A DNA stretch of 64,000 nt from Amoebophrya sp. A120. Its lineage: Eukaryota > Sar > Dinophyceae > Syndiniales > Amoebophryaceae. Position numbers and translations under genes: made by a program. The stretch is from positions 860,564 to 924,563 of the forward strand of contig CAJINV010000005.1 of NCBI GenBank assembly GCA_905178155.1, written 5' to 3'. The stretch's first letter is position 1. Each line of letters starts with the position of its first letter. The notes beneath the pieces were generated by a model that saw only the letters and a list, made by a program, of their open reading frames with translations, was not told the origin of the DNA and ran no database searches. Shown here piece after piece: positions 13,101 through 23,922 of this stretch.

Positions 13101-14103
13101 GGACGCCGAGACCCAGCTGGGCTTGGACCGGTTTCAGGCAGAACCAGAACAGGGCGGTCAAATAGACGAGGGGAACAAATTGTGGTGCGTAGATAATCAC
13201 GCTATTTTTCCGATTGTGCTTCAGCATTCTGGGTAGGCTTGTTTGATGAGTCGTCGTGGTTCTACCTTTACTTGCGAGGTTGAAGAGAGAAGCAGTTCTC
13301 TTGATGCGGTGAGAAGCTCCTGCCGCCAGGGGGGACAAGACCAGATTCAGGAGCAAGGACAGCATGCAGCAAAGAAGTCGCTTAGCGAGTTGTACTAGCA
13401 GCTTCTCCGTGCTGTCGTTCCGTAATGTAGTAGATTGTGGCTCTGCTGGAAGTTCTTCAAAAAATCTCGTTTCATTTTTATTACTGTAAAATAAACTTTT
13501 TTTCTTGTTCGCGAAGGAGCTCGACGTTTCATCGCAATCGTCAAACGTACTGTAGTTCCGCCTCCTCGGCCGATGGTACAAGCTGCGCCTTAACCGCGAG
13601 CTGTCGCAGAAGTCCGCTCGACCCCCCTTCCCTCGGTCTTTTGGCAAGCTGGATCCACTTGGCATTTTCATTCGGCTGTGGTTGTGGTCTGATTTTTCAC
13701 GACAATTTCCGTCGTCTGCCGCGCTGTTTGATGTGTAGTCTGTGACGAGATCATCATGATCCTTGCTGTTCCGCCCGCTGTAGCAATTGTCGGCTTCGGC
13801 GTCTTTGTCGGTATGCGACACGGCATCTGCTTTTGCTTCATCTGCTACAACTGGCGAATCTTTAACAGAATCAGCGTCTACTTCAGCCGCACGACTGTGC
13901 GCGGCTTGCGCTTCAGGATAAAAGCACCAGGGTCCGGACAATTTCCGGCATTTTGCTCGCCGACCGTAGACCGACGGGCTCCTGCTCCTTCTCTGGGACG
14001 AATCGCGACTGCGGTGTTGGTCTTCAAAAGCATCGCAAAAATGCTGCGAGCGTTCCAGCTCCTCGTACTCCTCTTCCTCGACTGTGTACAGTAACCAAGC
14101 CAT
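4179..14103 (-). CDS. giant modular surface protein with PA14-like and LNR domains, C-terminal TM
   Basis: A chain of about 13 exons that join in phase. Exon 1 (14103-12643) has a long S/R/D-rich N-terminus; an alternative ATG at 13226 would give a classic signal peptide (MLKHNRKNSVIIYAPQF... VQA|QLGLG), so the upstream ~290 codons may be 5' extension or UTR. The ectodomain starts GLLGEYYELDY, typical of a PA14 domain, and a second PA14-like block (GVVNFERPGNYTIRVETDAM) lies near 9.3 kb. A Lin12/Notch-like repeat follows (CDDGTVSNGFNLFCPEWTYDGGDC, about 8.05-8.15 kb), then Cys-rich segments, Thr-rich mucin-like runs (9.6 and 7.2 kb), one TM helix (IMIIAGLLFCVVMPITVHYL, about 6.2 kb) and a cytoplasmic coiled/acidic tail ending at 4179. 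GT-AG introns: 12556-12642, 11800-11941, 10989-11161, 8247-8427, about 7031-7141, 5352-5510. Introners: 12222-12472, 8802-9110, 8497-8759, 7641-7905, 7325-7603, 5822-6086. PA14 modules commonly bind glycans; adhesion or host contact is inference. Confidence 0.8.
5822..6086. mobile_element. introner family A, 265 bp
   Basis: Inverted ends (TATCAAATGCAAAAATGTCT at the left, its near-complement ending CATTTCATA at the right). Target-site duplication AAACT at 5817-5821 and 6087-6091. Removing the element plus one copy restores the PA14-gene reading ...VEPEF|GEGILRNN... in frame. No GT-AG pair can be placed with any sliding of the duplicated 5 bp. Confidence 0.93.
7325..7603. mobile_element. introner family B, 279 bp
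   Basis: Ends TATCCTGAGCAAAAACGTCC and its complement (GGACGTTTTTACACAGGATA). Duplication TAGCG at 7320-7324 and 7604-7608. Excision gives ...VIPSPL|PDIPNPRE... in frame in the PA14 gene. It is separated from the family A copy at 7641 by only a 37-bp interval. Confidence 0.93.
7641..7905. mobile_element. introner family A, 265 bp
   Basis: Ends TATGGATTGCAAAAATGTCT and complement ...TTGCAATCCATA; duplication CGTCG at 7636-7640 and 7906-7910. Excision gives ...FNYFYD|ASDNRV... in frame. The length equals the copy at 5822. Confidence 0.93.
8497..8759. mobile_element. introner family A, 263 bp
   Basis: Ends TATGAAATGCAAAAATGTCT and ...TTTTTGCAATGCATA; duplication TACTC at 8492-8496 and 8760-8764. 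Excision joins ...IIGYARPS|IYRGNIHDHE... in frame. It is paired with the family C element at 8802, leaving a micro-exon of about 40 nt. Confidence 0.93.
8802..9110. mobile_element. introner family C, 309 bp
   Basis: Long inverted ends (about 40 bp; core GAAATCGTCAAAGTTGAAAT and complement) starting TATGGAACTGTCAGG and ending ...CTTCCATA. Duplication CGCTG at 8797-8801 and 9111-9115. Excision gives ...YYESAA|EPNRIIGY... in frame. The interior is the reverse complement of the other C copy at 30345, although both interrupt minus-strand genes. Confidence 0.93.
12222..12472. mobile_element. introner family A (diverged), 251 bp
   Basis: Ends TATGAACTGCAAAAATGTCT and ...ACTTTTACATTTGATA; duplication GACAG at 12217-12221 and 12473-12477. 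Excision joins ...FFGVLS|GDLQIRNPG... inside the first PA14-like domain, in frame. The interior differs considerably from the 5822/7641/8497 group, so this is an older or different subfamily. Confidence 0.92.
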
Positions 14104-14758
14104 CTTGCAACCATACCGGTCTCAAGCAAAATAATAACTCAAGAAACAAGAGGTTCAACTTTTGTTGTGCTGAGATAAGAATCATTGTAGATCGAAAAGG
14201 CAATTATATGCAGGGAGGGTAGGGTAGATAGATATATTAGAAGCAGCATGCAAAAAAGAACTTGTGAGGCGACGAGATTTATTGGAGTCCTGCGCGCCAC
14301 GAAGCAAAGCGACAAATTTTCAAAGGCGCACTCGCTCACTTCGTCAATTATTCTTGCCGAGTATCTTCTCTCTTTGTGATTCATCTTGAGACACTCGATA
14401 TCACGCAGCTCTGCTCGAAGATATACCGACTTTCGACACAACCACTCACTCTCACAGTCAAAAGCAGCTTCTCAACTGCCACGCGAATGATACAAACCAC
14501 TGACAGCTTCTGCAATAAAAAGTGCGAAAAATGTGTGTTGCTGCAGCTGCTATTCTCCCTTCTGCATTTTTCCTGGACTATTTCGCACTACAATCATGGT
14601 TTCTTTTTATTTGCGGACGACCGCTGTCGAGTCAGTACCTTAGTGCACCAAGCAAGGGCGCGAAGTGCCCTTCTTGCAAAACGACTGTATTCTCAAAATT
14701 TAAATTTCAACTGTAGTCTCTGTTCGATATAAGTAAAGTATTTCTTTACTTCCATATT
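14104..14758. other. intergenic spacer
   Basis: AT-rich spacer upstream of the PA14 gene. Only short ORFs with no recognisable features are present. It presumably holds the 5' UTR or promoter of the PA14 gene. Confidence 0.5.
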
Positions 14759-15100
14759 CTACTTGGTGTAAGTAACCACATCGGAAATAGTTCCCGCATC
14801 GGATCCTTGAGCAGCGGCAGTACCAATGGAAAATTCGCGTGGTAATCTGGGCGGGTCCTCCAAGTAGTTCTCCACCGCGGAAGCAAAAACTACGTCTGCA
14901 CTGGTTCTTACACCCAAGACACCGTAATCGATAGACTGTACTCCAGTAATGTCACCGGCAGAAAGGGGAGCCACAGGAGGAACGGCACACTGAAGCCCAT
15001 CCACATCTGAAACCTGTATTTTTATATACGTTTTTGTTCCCATCATGGTCCTCGTCGACGTGTCCAGCAACTCCAAAACGTCGAACTCCTTAAAGTTCAC
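14759..15100 (-). CDS. short unassigned ORF, possible terminal exon or small gene
   Basis: The frame is open for 114 codons (FKEFDVLELLDTSTRTMMG... TISDVVTYTK stop). It starts only 20 bp after the stop of the membrane protein at 15120 and has no good ATG at its beginning; the first ATG would be around 15059. It could be a downstream exon reached by a splice from the membrane-protein gene (a GTACAT donor occurs just before that gene's stop), but no phase-consistent GT-AG join could be found. No family is recognised. Confidence 0.3.
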   Translation of the reverse strand: MNFKEFDVLELLDTSTRTMMGTKTYIKIQVSDVDGLQCAVPPVAPLSAGDITGVQSIDYGVLGVRTSADVVFASAVENYLEDPPRLPREFSIGTAAAQGSDAGTISDVVTYTK

Positions 15101-15119
15101 TTCGCAAAAACGAAATCAT

Positions 15120-16805
15120 TCAAAATGTTATGTACATGAATCCCAATCCCGCTGCGCCGTATCCGACCATCTCATCCAAGAGTGATTCGTCCTCGTTGAA
15201 ATCGATTTTCCCCAAACGGTTCAGGTACCGCACGATGTTGACGCCCAACATCTGCCCCCCGCGGACGGCGGAGTGGAAGGCGGAGATGATCGTCTGCAGC
15301 ATAAACGCGATCCACACCGCGATAATCTTCGTCACCCACACGCTGCAGACCGGCAGCCATTTGTGAAATTCTTCCGGTGTGGCAGACTTCACTGTCGGAA
15401 GGATGTGGTGGTCCGCTTGCTTCTGCAGAACTTGACCCAGGGTAGCGCCGAGAGTGATAGCGCGAGCGAAGGTGAGCTTCAAGCTCGCGAGGACGGCGAG
15501 AATACTGTGTTTGTGGTTTGATGGGCCCTTAAATCCTTTCATCGTCACTCATTGGAATGATGTATGCAAGCATTATAATTTTGACGTCCACCACGACCAC
15601 CGTGATGAAAAACGAGATAAAAGACCGCAGAAATTATTAATAGATTCGGTATTCTCAATACCCGGCACTGATGCTCGCCGCCGCGGTGGAGAACTTTTCC
15701 GGATTGACGACCCGCAAGAAGAGCAAAACCTTCCGGGTTCCAAGCTCCTGCGGGGTGATTTGCTGGACGTCTGGGATACCGTCGCCGTCCAGGTCTTCCT
15801 GTTCATCCTTCTTGTGGGCATCCATCGCAACCGTCATTTCGCCGTAGAGAACGGTGATGGCGTTGCGCATACCTGCAACGCTATAGTGGTGTAAACATGT
15901 TCGGTGAAAAAAGCAAAACACGAATACATAGATCAGATAGATGAAGATTCACTTGCGATGCAAGGGATGACTTCTACGCATGCAGCAAGAGCAACTATCT
16001 CATACTCGTATACCATCCCACCCCGCGAGCTTGAACGCTTCCACGGCGGCGATCAGCAGCGGAAAGGTTCCTCCGAAAAAGCACAAGCAGAAACCGAAGA
16101 CAATCGGGACCAGCTCGTTCCCAGCCTCACCCGAAAAGTGCGGCTCCACCTTTTCCCACAGGAGCTTCGCATACCTTTTTTGGATGTGTCAGCATATTGT
16201 TGCGAAAATGATTTACTGGAAAAATCCGCGGAGATCTAGTGTGCCGTGGAGAAGGTTCCGCTTCTTAATAAGTAGAGCTGTACTTGCATGGCAAACATTT
16301 CCAATGATGAAATGAAACAAATCTTCACAGATGAAGATGAAGCATTCAATACTCAAACGCCGCCAGCGCGGCTGGCACCGCCTTGGTCTCGATAAAGACC
16401 ACTCCCGTGGCAACCTGCTCAGAGTACTGCAGCACATGCGGCTTCACTTTCGAAAGCACTGGAAGTGAGGCGAAGGCTTCGACTTGTTCCTGATGAGCAA
16501 ATTTTTGAATTTCATCAATTTCGTGAATTCAAACCTCCACTGCCAAGGATTTATTTTTCCGTGTCCATCGTTAGTTCTGATGCGAAGCGGCGTGGTCCAC
16601 CATGTGAGCTGCAACAGAAAGTCAACAAACAAACCTTTCTCTTGGTCAGCAACGCACCATCTCCCGCGACGGAAACTTTTGCTTTCTCTCCGGTCACGCT
16701 GGTTTTCTTTTTTCCCGCCGCTGTCTTTTCGACTGCCTTCTGCTCTTTCGGCTCGAGCTTTACGTCGTCCGTGGAGGCTGCCATGGGGGAGATAGCTTCT
16801 GGCAT
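15120..16805 (-). CDS. dinoflagellate-type polytopic membrane protein
   Basis: Five exons join in phase with GT-AG introns: 16805-16635, 16489-16353, 16174-16014, 15872-15662, 15504-15120. The start is MPEAISPMAASTDDVKLEPKE, a charged Lys-rich N-terminus. Hydrophobic segments follow (NELVPIVFGFCLCFFGGTFP; a long ILAVLASLKLTFARAITLG stretch; WVTKIIAVWIAFMLQTIISA; VGYGAAGLGFMYITF). A soluble loop has DLDGDGIPDV, resembling a Ca-binding D-x-D-x-D loop. From memory of dinoflagellate proteomes this matches an abundant uncharacterised family (VNPEKFSTAAA-type motif followed by hydrophobic 'AVLASLK..FARAITLG'); I cannot verify that here. Function unknown; a multi-pass membrane location is inferred. 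Introns are about 128-180 bp and canonical, with no introner in this gene. Confidence 0.75.
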
Positions 16806-17946
16806 AGTTGTTGCGATCTTCTTTCGGGCTATAGAAAATTATCGGTTTCTTGCACGACCTGTGCGGATACGTCAAAACAAGAGAGCCTGCGACTTGGCTC
16901 ACTAAGAGGGCAAAGAAAAGCGTATCAAGCACATGAAATAAACGAAGAAATGCTGTAATGGACTGCACGCGGTGCCCGGAGAAACGGAATATTGCTTGCA
17001 AAAATAGCCTCGTCACGAGCGAAACGGAAAGCGCCAGCAGAGCGCCGTCCGTTCATCCAAGTCAACCAAAACACCAAAGGCACAAGTATCAAACAACGAT
17101 CTTTATACACATAACATAAACCAATGGCTTTTTTTTCCGTAACTTCATTTTGTTGCCCTCTCACTCTCTCTCGATGTTTGTTCCGTGAGAGGTTTCTGAC
17201 AGTCACTGGCCCAAAAAGCACAATCAATCGAACTCCCTTTCATCTCAGCAGTGCACGTATGCAAAATCTGCGAGGTCCCGCGTCCGAACCAGAAATCATT
17301 TATGTTCCAAACACATTTCAACCGCTTATCATTAACAGGGGTTCATGCTATACTGACTGTAATATCCTCTTGATGTTGTCTCTTTCTGATTTACTACGCT
17401 TCGTACTGTAGATCTTCTCTTCAAATCGAGTTTTCTGAATATCCAGCTTGTGTACAAGACTCGATACTAAAATACGTTCATGATGTAATTGAGTCCGTAT
17501 CCGTTAAAAATCCGACGCAAGAAGACCGCCGCGTCACTTCTATCTGAGCCGTGAGCCTGGTCAGAGGTAACCGTTCTGTCCATGTGTTGCAGGAAATTCG
17601 CTTTCTCGTAATAAGTACAGGACAAAAAATTCATGGTTTATTCGATATTGTGTCTTCAGGATACACTTCTGCAGCTGCGGCAGCCATTCCGTCGCCCTTA
17701 AAAAATGTCAAATCACAACAGTGCGCACGAAAACAACACTTAGCACAATGACCTGTGCCTGCATCACAAAGCAAAAACTCACCTGCTCGATATTATCTGT
17801 ACAGTTTCTTCATCTGTCCATAATGCTATATCAAAGTGCAAGCATTTTACTGCTTGGATCACGTTGCTTTCCATTTTTATCTAGATTTCACTTTTCCACG
17901 TCCTTGTCGGATCACATCACACAGATTCGTTTTTCCATGTCTTCGT
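16806..17946. other. intergenic spacer
   Basis: About 1.1 kb without a supportable gene. Short ORFs on both strands show no domain and no phase-compatible splice partners. It should include the 3' end of the EF-hand gene transcript and the 5' end of the membrane protein gene. Confidence 0.5.
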
Positions 17947-20900
17947 CTAATATCGAAACCCTTGCTTTCTCCTCTGGTAGTAGGGCTTGAGCTGGAAAAA
18001 CTCCTCCTTACTAATGGTTCCATTGTGGTCTTTGTCTAGCAGCGCGAAAATCGCACCGAGGTTCCCCGTATCGTACGAAAAAAGTGTTTCACTGTAAGGA
18101 TTTTCCAAGTTTTGCATTACAAGTTCGTTACACATGACCAAGAAAACTTGCCATGCGTGGTTCCTAAGGGAAAACACATTGAAAAACCCAATGTCTTGTA
18201 TGTGTAGCAAGACAAATAGTTGTATGCTCCATTCTATGCATCACAAGTTCACAGTGAAACAGTTTTTTCTTGCGATACCCCGTCCCCCCGGTGTAGTGCA
18301 GATGGGTCATGGCGTCGCAGAACTCGTACCGACTCAAGTCGCCCGAGTCATTTTCGTCCGCAATGCAGTACGCTTGCTCCACCGTGAGGTTGCGGGAAAT
18401 GAGGAAGTCGAGAAAAGTGGTTAACGATTTCGCAGTGATGCTATCATCCTCTTCGTCCTCGCTTTCGCCCCAGTACTCGTGCTCAAATTTGTTGCAGCTC
18501 TCGCCTGTATCAGCGACAATTCGGCCACCTGTAGTCTTTTTTTTCTTGATAGTCAGTGAAAAACCTTCCTGCCAACTATGTTGCACTGTTAGCATGAACA
18601 AGATCATGCTCTACTTCACTGTAACTGAAATATCCAGCTAGTCACAACATCCATACCCGCTGGCATCTTCTTCTTCCTGTACGCCCGGTCGCCAACGAAT
18701 TTGGATGTTGAAAACACACCACCCCCCGTAGCAGCAGTCCCCTCGCCCGTGTGGTCGACAGCGTTTCTGCGCCCGAGCCGCATTTTCGTTGGTAGAAAAG
18801 AGGAAAAGGACAACGTCCTTGCCAGTTCTTCGTTAAACTTCGACGCGTTCACCAAGGTCTGCTCGGCCGTGAAGTGGTGCTTTTTTTGCATCTTCTTCTT
18901 CTCCTCCATCCTCCGCAGCAATTCCGCGGCTAAAGCCCCCGCAGAGCCCTCGTTACCATGGTCCACAGCGTCCCTTCTCCGAAAGGCAAACGGCGGTGGC
19001 TTCGCCATCGTTTCAACCGTGATGTCTACTGCATCTGCTTGTTCTGTTACTTCCTCCAGTTCGGCTACTATTTTTGCTTTCGATCCATCCGAAGTATGGT
19101 CCACCGCATTTCTTCGGCGCGTTGCGAACGCGGGTAGTCGTGCTGGTAAAGAATCATCTGCTTGTTCAACATCTTCTGCGTCTTCCGGAGAAGATGATAT
19201 CTCCAGCTCTTCCAAGACTTTCCCCCTTGACCCATCACCGGTGTGATCCACCGCATTCCTACGGCGCTGGGCAAAAGCAGGTGGTTTTGGCAAGTGTTCT
19301 ACGGTATCCTCCTCCTTCAGCTCCGCTTCGATTTCTCTCTGCGACCCATCGCCGGTATGGTCAACCGCGTTTCTCCTTCGGGTGGCGTAGACTGGAAGTC
19401 GCTCTTTGGGAAAATTATCGGCTTCTGCTACGTCACCTGCTTGTTCCCCTATTTCATCTTCCACAGCTGCTTCCAACTCCTCGACCAGGTTTGCTTTCGA
19501 CCCGTCCGCCGAATGGTCGATCGCGTTTCTCCTTCTGGTCGCGTAGGCCGCGGGGGGACCCGCGAAAATGTCATCGTCCACAGCCTCCTCGTCCGATTCT
19601 TCCTCACTTTCAACGCTGGATTTGTTCAGCAGATCAACGACCGCCTGGACCGATCCGTCACCCGTGTGGTCGACCGCCCTTCTCCGTCTTAACGCATACG
19701 CCGGCGGCTTTGGCAAATTTTCCACAGTATCGTCGTCCTCGCCGTCTTTTGAATACGCTAGGGCAGCTGCTTGTTCCGCGACCTCTTCTGCTGTGCCGTC
19801 TCCCGTATGGTCGATTGCACCTCGCCTCTTCAACACGAAGGGTGGCGGGGGAATTGTAGCACTTTCGGCAGCAGAAGAAGTTGCTATCGCTGCTTCCAAT
19901 TCGTCCACGATCTTCTCCTTCGTCTTATCTGCTGTGTGGTCCACCGCATTCCTGCGTCTTTTCGCAAAGTCCGGAACTGGGCCTGGAAAACCGGTCTCGA
20001 TGGCGGACTCCAATGACGTCGAAACCTTCAACTGCGATCCGTCCGCCGTGTGATCAATGGCTTTTCGTCGCTGTAGTGCGGAAGCAGGTGGCTGATGTTC
20101 TGAATCTTCTTCTTCCTCTTCCTCAGACGATGATGTTGTGGCCTCTTCCTCCGAGATGAAATCTTGTCCCGAAGTAGTATTAACCGGTGCTTCCTGTTTT
20201 GCAAGGATCGTGTCAATTTGCTTTCTGTCAATCAACAAATTGTTTTTCTCCCCGAGAAGAGCTCCTACATCCGAAGGACCTGCACTACTTGATGTTCCAT
20301 CGACAGCGTTTCTCCGTTTCTGCAAATACCCGCTGGGCACCGACGCCAAAAACTCCACCTCCTGCGCCTCGTTTTTCCCGGTGTAATCAACCGCGTTCCG
20401 TCGCCGCATGGCAAACTTCGGGACCGGGGGCAGTTCGTCCACCTCGACGTCCTCCTCCACCACGACAGACAATTTGTTCGGCGGGCCGGTTGGGCGCGGT
20501 ATCGTCTGCTGCGTCAGTATCAACTGCCCCAAAGGACCAAACGCTTCCGCGGGCGACGGCGTCGCGGTGCTGCTGATTTCGGTGGGAGAGGAGAGAGAAC
20601 TGCTGTCAACAGGCGACCCAGTTTGGGTACTCGCAGAGGACGAGTACTCGCCGGGGGACCCTTTGGAGGTGGTTGTATGTCTACTCAAAGAACCGGGGAA
20701 GGAGCTGCTGTTGCTGCTGATAACGTTCATCTGCGGTTTGTTACCGTTGGTCGCCGCTTTCGACGATGTCAGCAAGTGCGCGAATACCCCCTCGCCACTG
20801 GACTTCGCAGCGCTGTTACTCTTCTCCGTGATCTTCAGCTCCTGCATCTGCGCATCCAACGCGTAAATCCCCGCACGGTACTCCTCGTTGCTCAGGTTTT

Positions 20901-22224
20901 GCAGCGATCGCAATGTTCGTGTGAACTCCCGCGCGCGGTCTTCTTCCGTGGCGCCGACGAAGGCTGAGGACAGGGAAGAAGATGAAAGAGCACCCTTTTT
21001 TACATTTGGGGCTTCTTCTAGCCCAATCGCAACATCCTCGGCCTCCTGCTCGGAACTGTAGATTTCGCTTTCCAGAATCGCCTTCACCGGGTCCGTCAGC
21101 CGTGGCTCCGACTGGCAGCGACGGTAGCTGGACTTGCCAAGCAGCTTGCTCGGTTGCCCGAACGTGGTGTTGCCGTATCCACCGGTTAGGTAGGGAGAGC
21201 GGAGGGTGGTCTGAAGGTGAGATGATTTGAGCAGAAGTGGTGGACACGCGTCACACATTTTGAGCATACGTAGTAGACATGACACCGCGCGTCACACATT
21301 TTGATTTCGTGATTTTTTGAAGTGCATAGTGTGACAAGCACTGCATAACAACAAGCATCTTGTCTCCCAAATTCAGGCTACCAGCGGCCCAAGTTCTGAT
21401 GACGAAATCGACATGCTCTCCCACGGCGCGACAATCTTTTGCAAGGCCTTCTTGCTCCGGAGTCGTGTTCGCGTGTACTCGTTGTGGTAGGTAGTGAGTC
21501 GATACATCTCCGTGTTGCCACCCCACCCGTCGTATTTGTAGCGCGCGAACATCGAGTGCTGAAATTTCGAAAGAACGACATGTGACGCTAACGTTTTCAA
21601 TGCACAGGCAGCATTATTTCACCAAGGATGAGTGCAATTGCTGTTGCATTTGCAACCAATCTTCCGCATGAGAAAGTAACTTACTATACTAACCTTGTCC
21701 GCCACCAGCCGCTTGCTTTCATGCTTCACTCGATCGAGGTTGAGTTGGAAGTCCAGATCTTTCGTTTGCAGACGCATCCGATTATCCAACGAAGCCCGAC
21801 CGAGAGTTTGCAACTGTATCAAATGAAAGTTCTCAAATTTTCACTCTGTCTCATGCAAGTGATGCTATGGAAATCGCCTCTGTGAAGACTCTACACGAAG
21901 TTTGAGTTCCAAAAGCGGTCTAGCAGCTCCAAAACACGACAAAAACAAACAAAATCCCACTCGGTTTCGCTTCTGCGCCAAGTCGCTCTTCTCCCGCAGA
22001 TAGGTTGTAAATTGGTCCACCCCATACCGGTGCTCCTCGTCGTGCTTCACTACCCTCGACAGCGCCGCCTGCAGGTCCCGCTCCGCGATTCTCTTGTCGC
22101 GCTTCCGCTTCCGCCACTGGGAAACCAGGTTTAACGGATCGTGCGTTGAAGGGTCACTGCGCATCTGGGCCCTGGGGGAGGTTGTGTTTGTTATTGTAGC
22201 TTTCTGTGAAAATGCATCGTCCAA
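17947..22224 (-). CDS. 12x RRRNAVDHTGDGS-repeat protein with C-terminal EF-hands
   Basis: Six exons join in phase: 22224-21961, 21813-21694, 21558-21382, 21210-18657, 18528-18279, 18091-17947, all with GT-AG introns. The start at 22224 (MDDAFSQKAT) is the first in-frame ATG of exon 1; a later ATG at 22164 is also possible. The N-terminus is basic and helical, then comes an aromatic-rich segment (ARYKYDGWGGNTEMYRLTTYHNEY; SPYLTGGYGNTTFG). The large exon carries 12 copies of a ~15-residue motif, consensus [FY]AxRRRNAVDHTGDGS, spaced 40-60 acidic/Ser-rich residues apart. The last two exons encode EF-hands with complete loops: DENDSGDLSRYE and DKDHNGTISKEE. Calcium binding is therefore well supported. 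The repeat has no family I can name; a cytoskeletal or axonemal scaffold is only a guess from the regular spacing. Intron 18092-18278 holds introner-like words. Confidence 0.78.
18720..20410 (-). repeat. coding repeat: 12 copies of RRRNAVDHTGDGS motif
   Basis: Within exon 4 of the EF-hand gene. On the plus strand each copy reads roughly as the complement of CGNMGNAAYGCNGTNGAYCA. Variants from N to C: RRRNAVDYTG, KRRNAVDGT, RRKAIDHTADGS, RRRNAVDHTADKT, KRRGAIDHTGDGT, RRRAVDHTGDGS, RRRNAIDHSADGS, RRRNAVDHTGDGS (twice), RRRNAVDHTSDGS, RRRDAVDHGNEGS, GRRNAVDHTGEGT. The conservation of R-R-x-A-[VI]-D contrasts with free drift of the acidic spacers, which implies selection on the motif. Confidence 0.9.
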
Positions 22225-22261
22225 TGTTAGGTAGATGCCAGATCAACGAAATGATCTCTGA

Positions 22262-22518
22262 ATCAGACCCGTCTTGAAACAAAAATTCTCCGCTTTCATC
22301 AACACAACAAAGTGTATCAGAAACACGGACCAAAGAGATGTGTCATCATGGAACAGCGGCACTGCTTTCACAGGCCGAGGGTGCAATATTTACTGCAGCG
22401 ATGCTAGATGAGAATCGGAAATTACAAAAATCAGACCCGTCTTGAAACAAAAATTCTCCGATTTCATCAACACAGCAAAGTGTATCAGAAACACGGACCA
22501 AAGAGATGTGTCATCATG
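22262..22518. repeat. 89-bp direct repeat, two copies
   Basis: Copies at 22262-22350 and 22430-22518, differing at only two or three positions, separated by 79 bp. Both run from ATCAGACCCGTCTTGAAAC to GATGTGTCATCATG. They are non-coding and lie just upstream of the EF-hand gene start. Confidence 0.9.
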
Positions 22519-22592
22519 TAGGATAAAAACCAGGACGGTCCCTGATTTCGAGCCGAGAGCCTGTGTTTTCCTTGCAAACTTTCTTCAAATGT

Positions 22593-22976
22593 GTCGCTGA
22601 GTCATGAAACAGAAGACACGACATAAAACGCACTTCTGGGATTAATCTCAGCTGATGCTTTGGGTTGCGTTGATTAAAAAAGCACGCTATGAAAATAAAG
22701 CGAGTTTTTGCCCAACGAACCGGAAAAAATTAGAACGCCAAAGCCAATGCGACTGAGGCCGCCGAGGTGGGACATAAGTTCGACCCGAAACAGAGGAGGG
22801 GCAAGCGGAATGTGGATTCTGTATGCGGGGAAACTTGAAGCATTTGTCGTTGAGTCATGAAACAGAAGACACGATGAGATGCGCGCTTCTGGGATTAATC
22901 TCAACAGTTCAATCTAGGTTGCGTTGATTAAAAAAGCACGCTATTTGAGAAAAAGCGAGTCTTTGCCCAACGAACC
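22593..22976. repeat. ~130-bp direct repeat, two diverged copies
   Basis: Copies at about 22593-22721 and 22846-22976. Shared blocks include GAGTCATGAAACAGAAGACA, TCTGGGATTAATCTCA, GTTGCGTTGATTAAAAAAGC and TTTGCCCAACGAACC, with small indels between. Together with the 89-bp repeat this makes the spacer 22.2-23.0 kb a duplicated non-coding array. Confidence 0.88.
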
Positions 22977-23922
22977 AAAATTTCTGGAGGAACGGATCAT
23001 CAGAGTCGATTTCAATAGAAAAGGGAGAACGGCGAATCACTGCCAATTTTCCTTGATCATTCAGTTTATTTTTCGAGGGCCCATTTCATACGTAATTGAA
23101 ATATATCAAAATTATCAAACTTAGCAAAAAGACGGTACTCTATCAGCTTCCATGCTTCCTTTCGGTGAATCTTGGCCTTTTGATGAAACGACTCGGCTAT
23201 CTCACCCCGCCGCTCGCCGGCAAGAGGACTCGTCATTTTGTGCGATTTTCACCACCTCTGTTGGTCCGATGACTAAAACTATCTCAGCATACCCTGGCGC
23301 AGTCACTGGTTGCTATGTTTGAATTGCCCTTTCTAGATCTACAGGTAAGATTCACTTACAAGTAAAAAACTACTGCATTGCCAGTGGGCGCTAGCACAAG
23401 CGGCGCAAAGCAAACATCTCCACTGCTCCCTTCGTTAAGAATGTAACTTATTCCCCACAAAAAACCCACTCAGTTTGCAGGCACATCCCTCTACCGCACT
23501 GCTTGTGCTTGCAAGAACCGCTTGGAAAAAATAAAAGAGAAAGACAAACGAGCTGCAACGTAATAAATAGCTGCACACTACTGGAAGAACAAAAAAAGCG
23601 AGGACTGCGTCTGACACTGACAGTCAATGTGATACAATTCGAGCCACAGAGATTTGCTTTGCGCTGGAAACGTCCCTTGTAGTGCCTGTGCCACTCAGCA
23701 CCTATACTTTCCAAATTGTTCATTCCTCGGTCTACAAAGACCTCCTGTTCCACCGCCCTTGAACTACCACCTATCCCGTTCAAACTACCGCGTCAACACT
23801 TTCGTCGCAGCAGTTGGCGATAAGCCCGCCCGTTTCGCTCTACCTTGCGTGGCACGATCCGCTCCTACGGCCGGCCATGGGGAAAAAAACCGGCGCCCAA
23901 CTGGAGAAGGCCCGCACGATAC
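22977..23922. other. intergenic spacer
   Basis: AT-rich, no supportable gene. ORFs here are short and lack domains or consistent splice partners. Confidence 0.5.
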
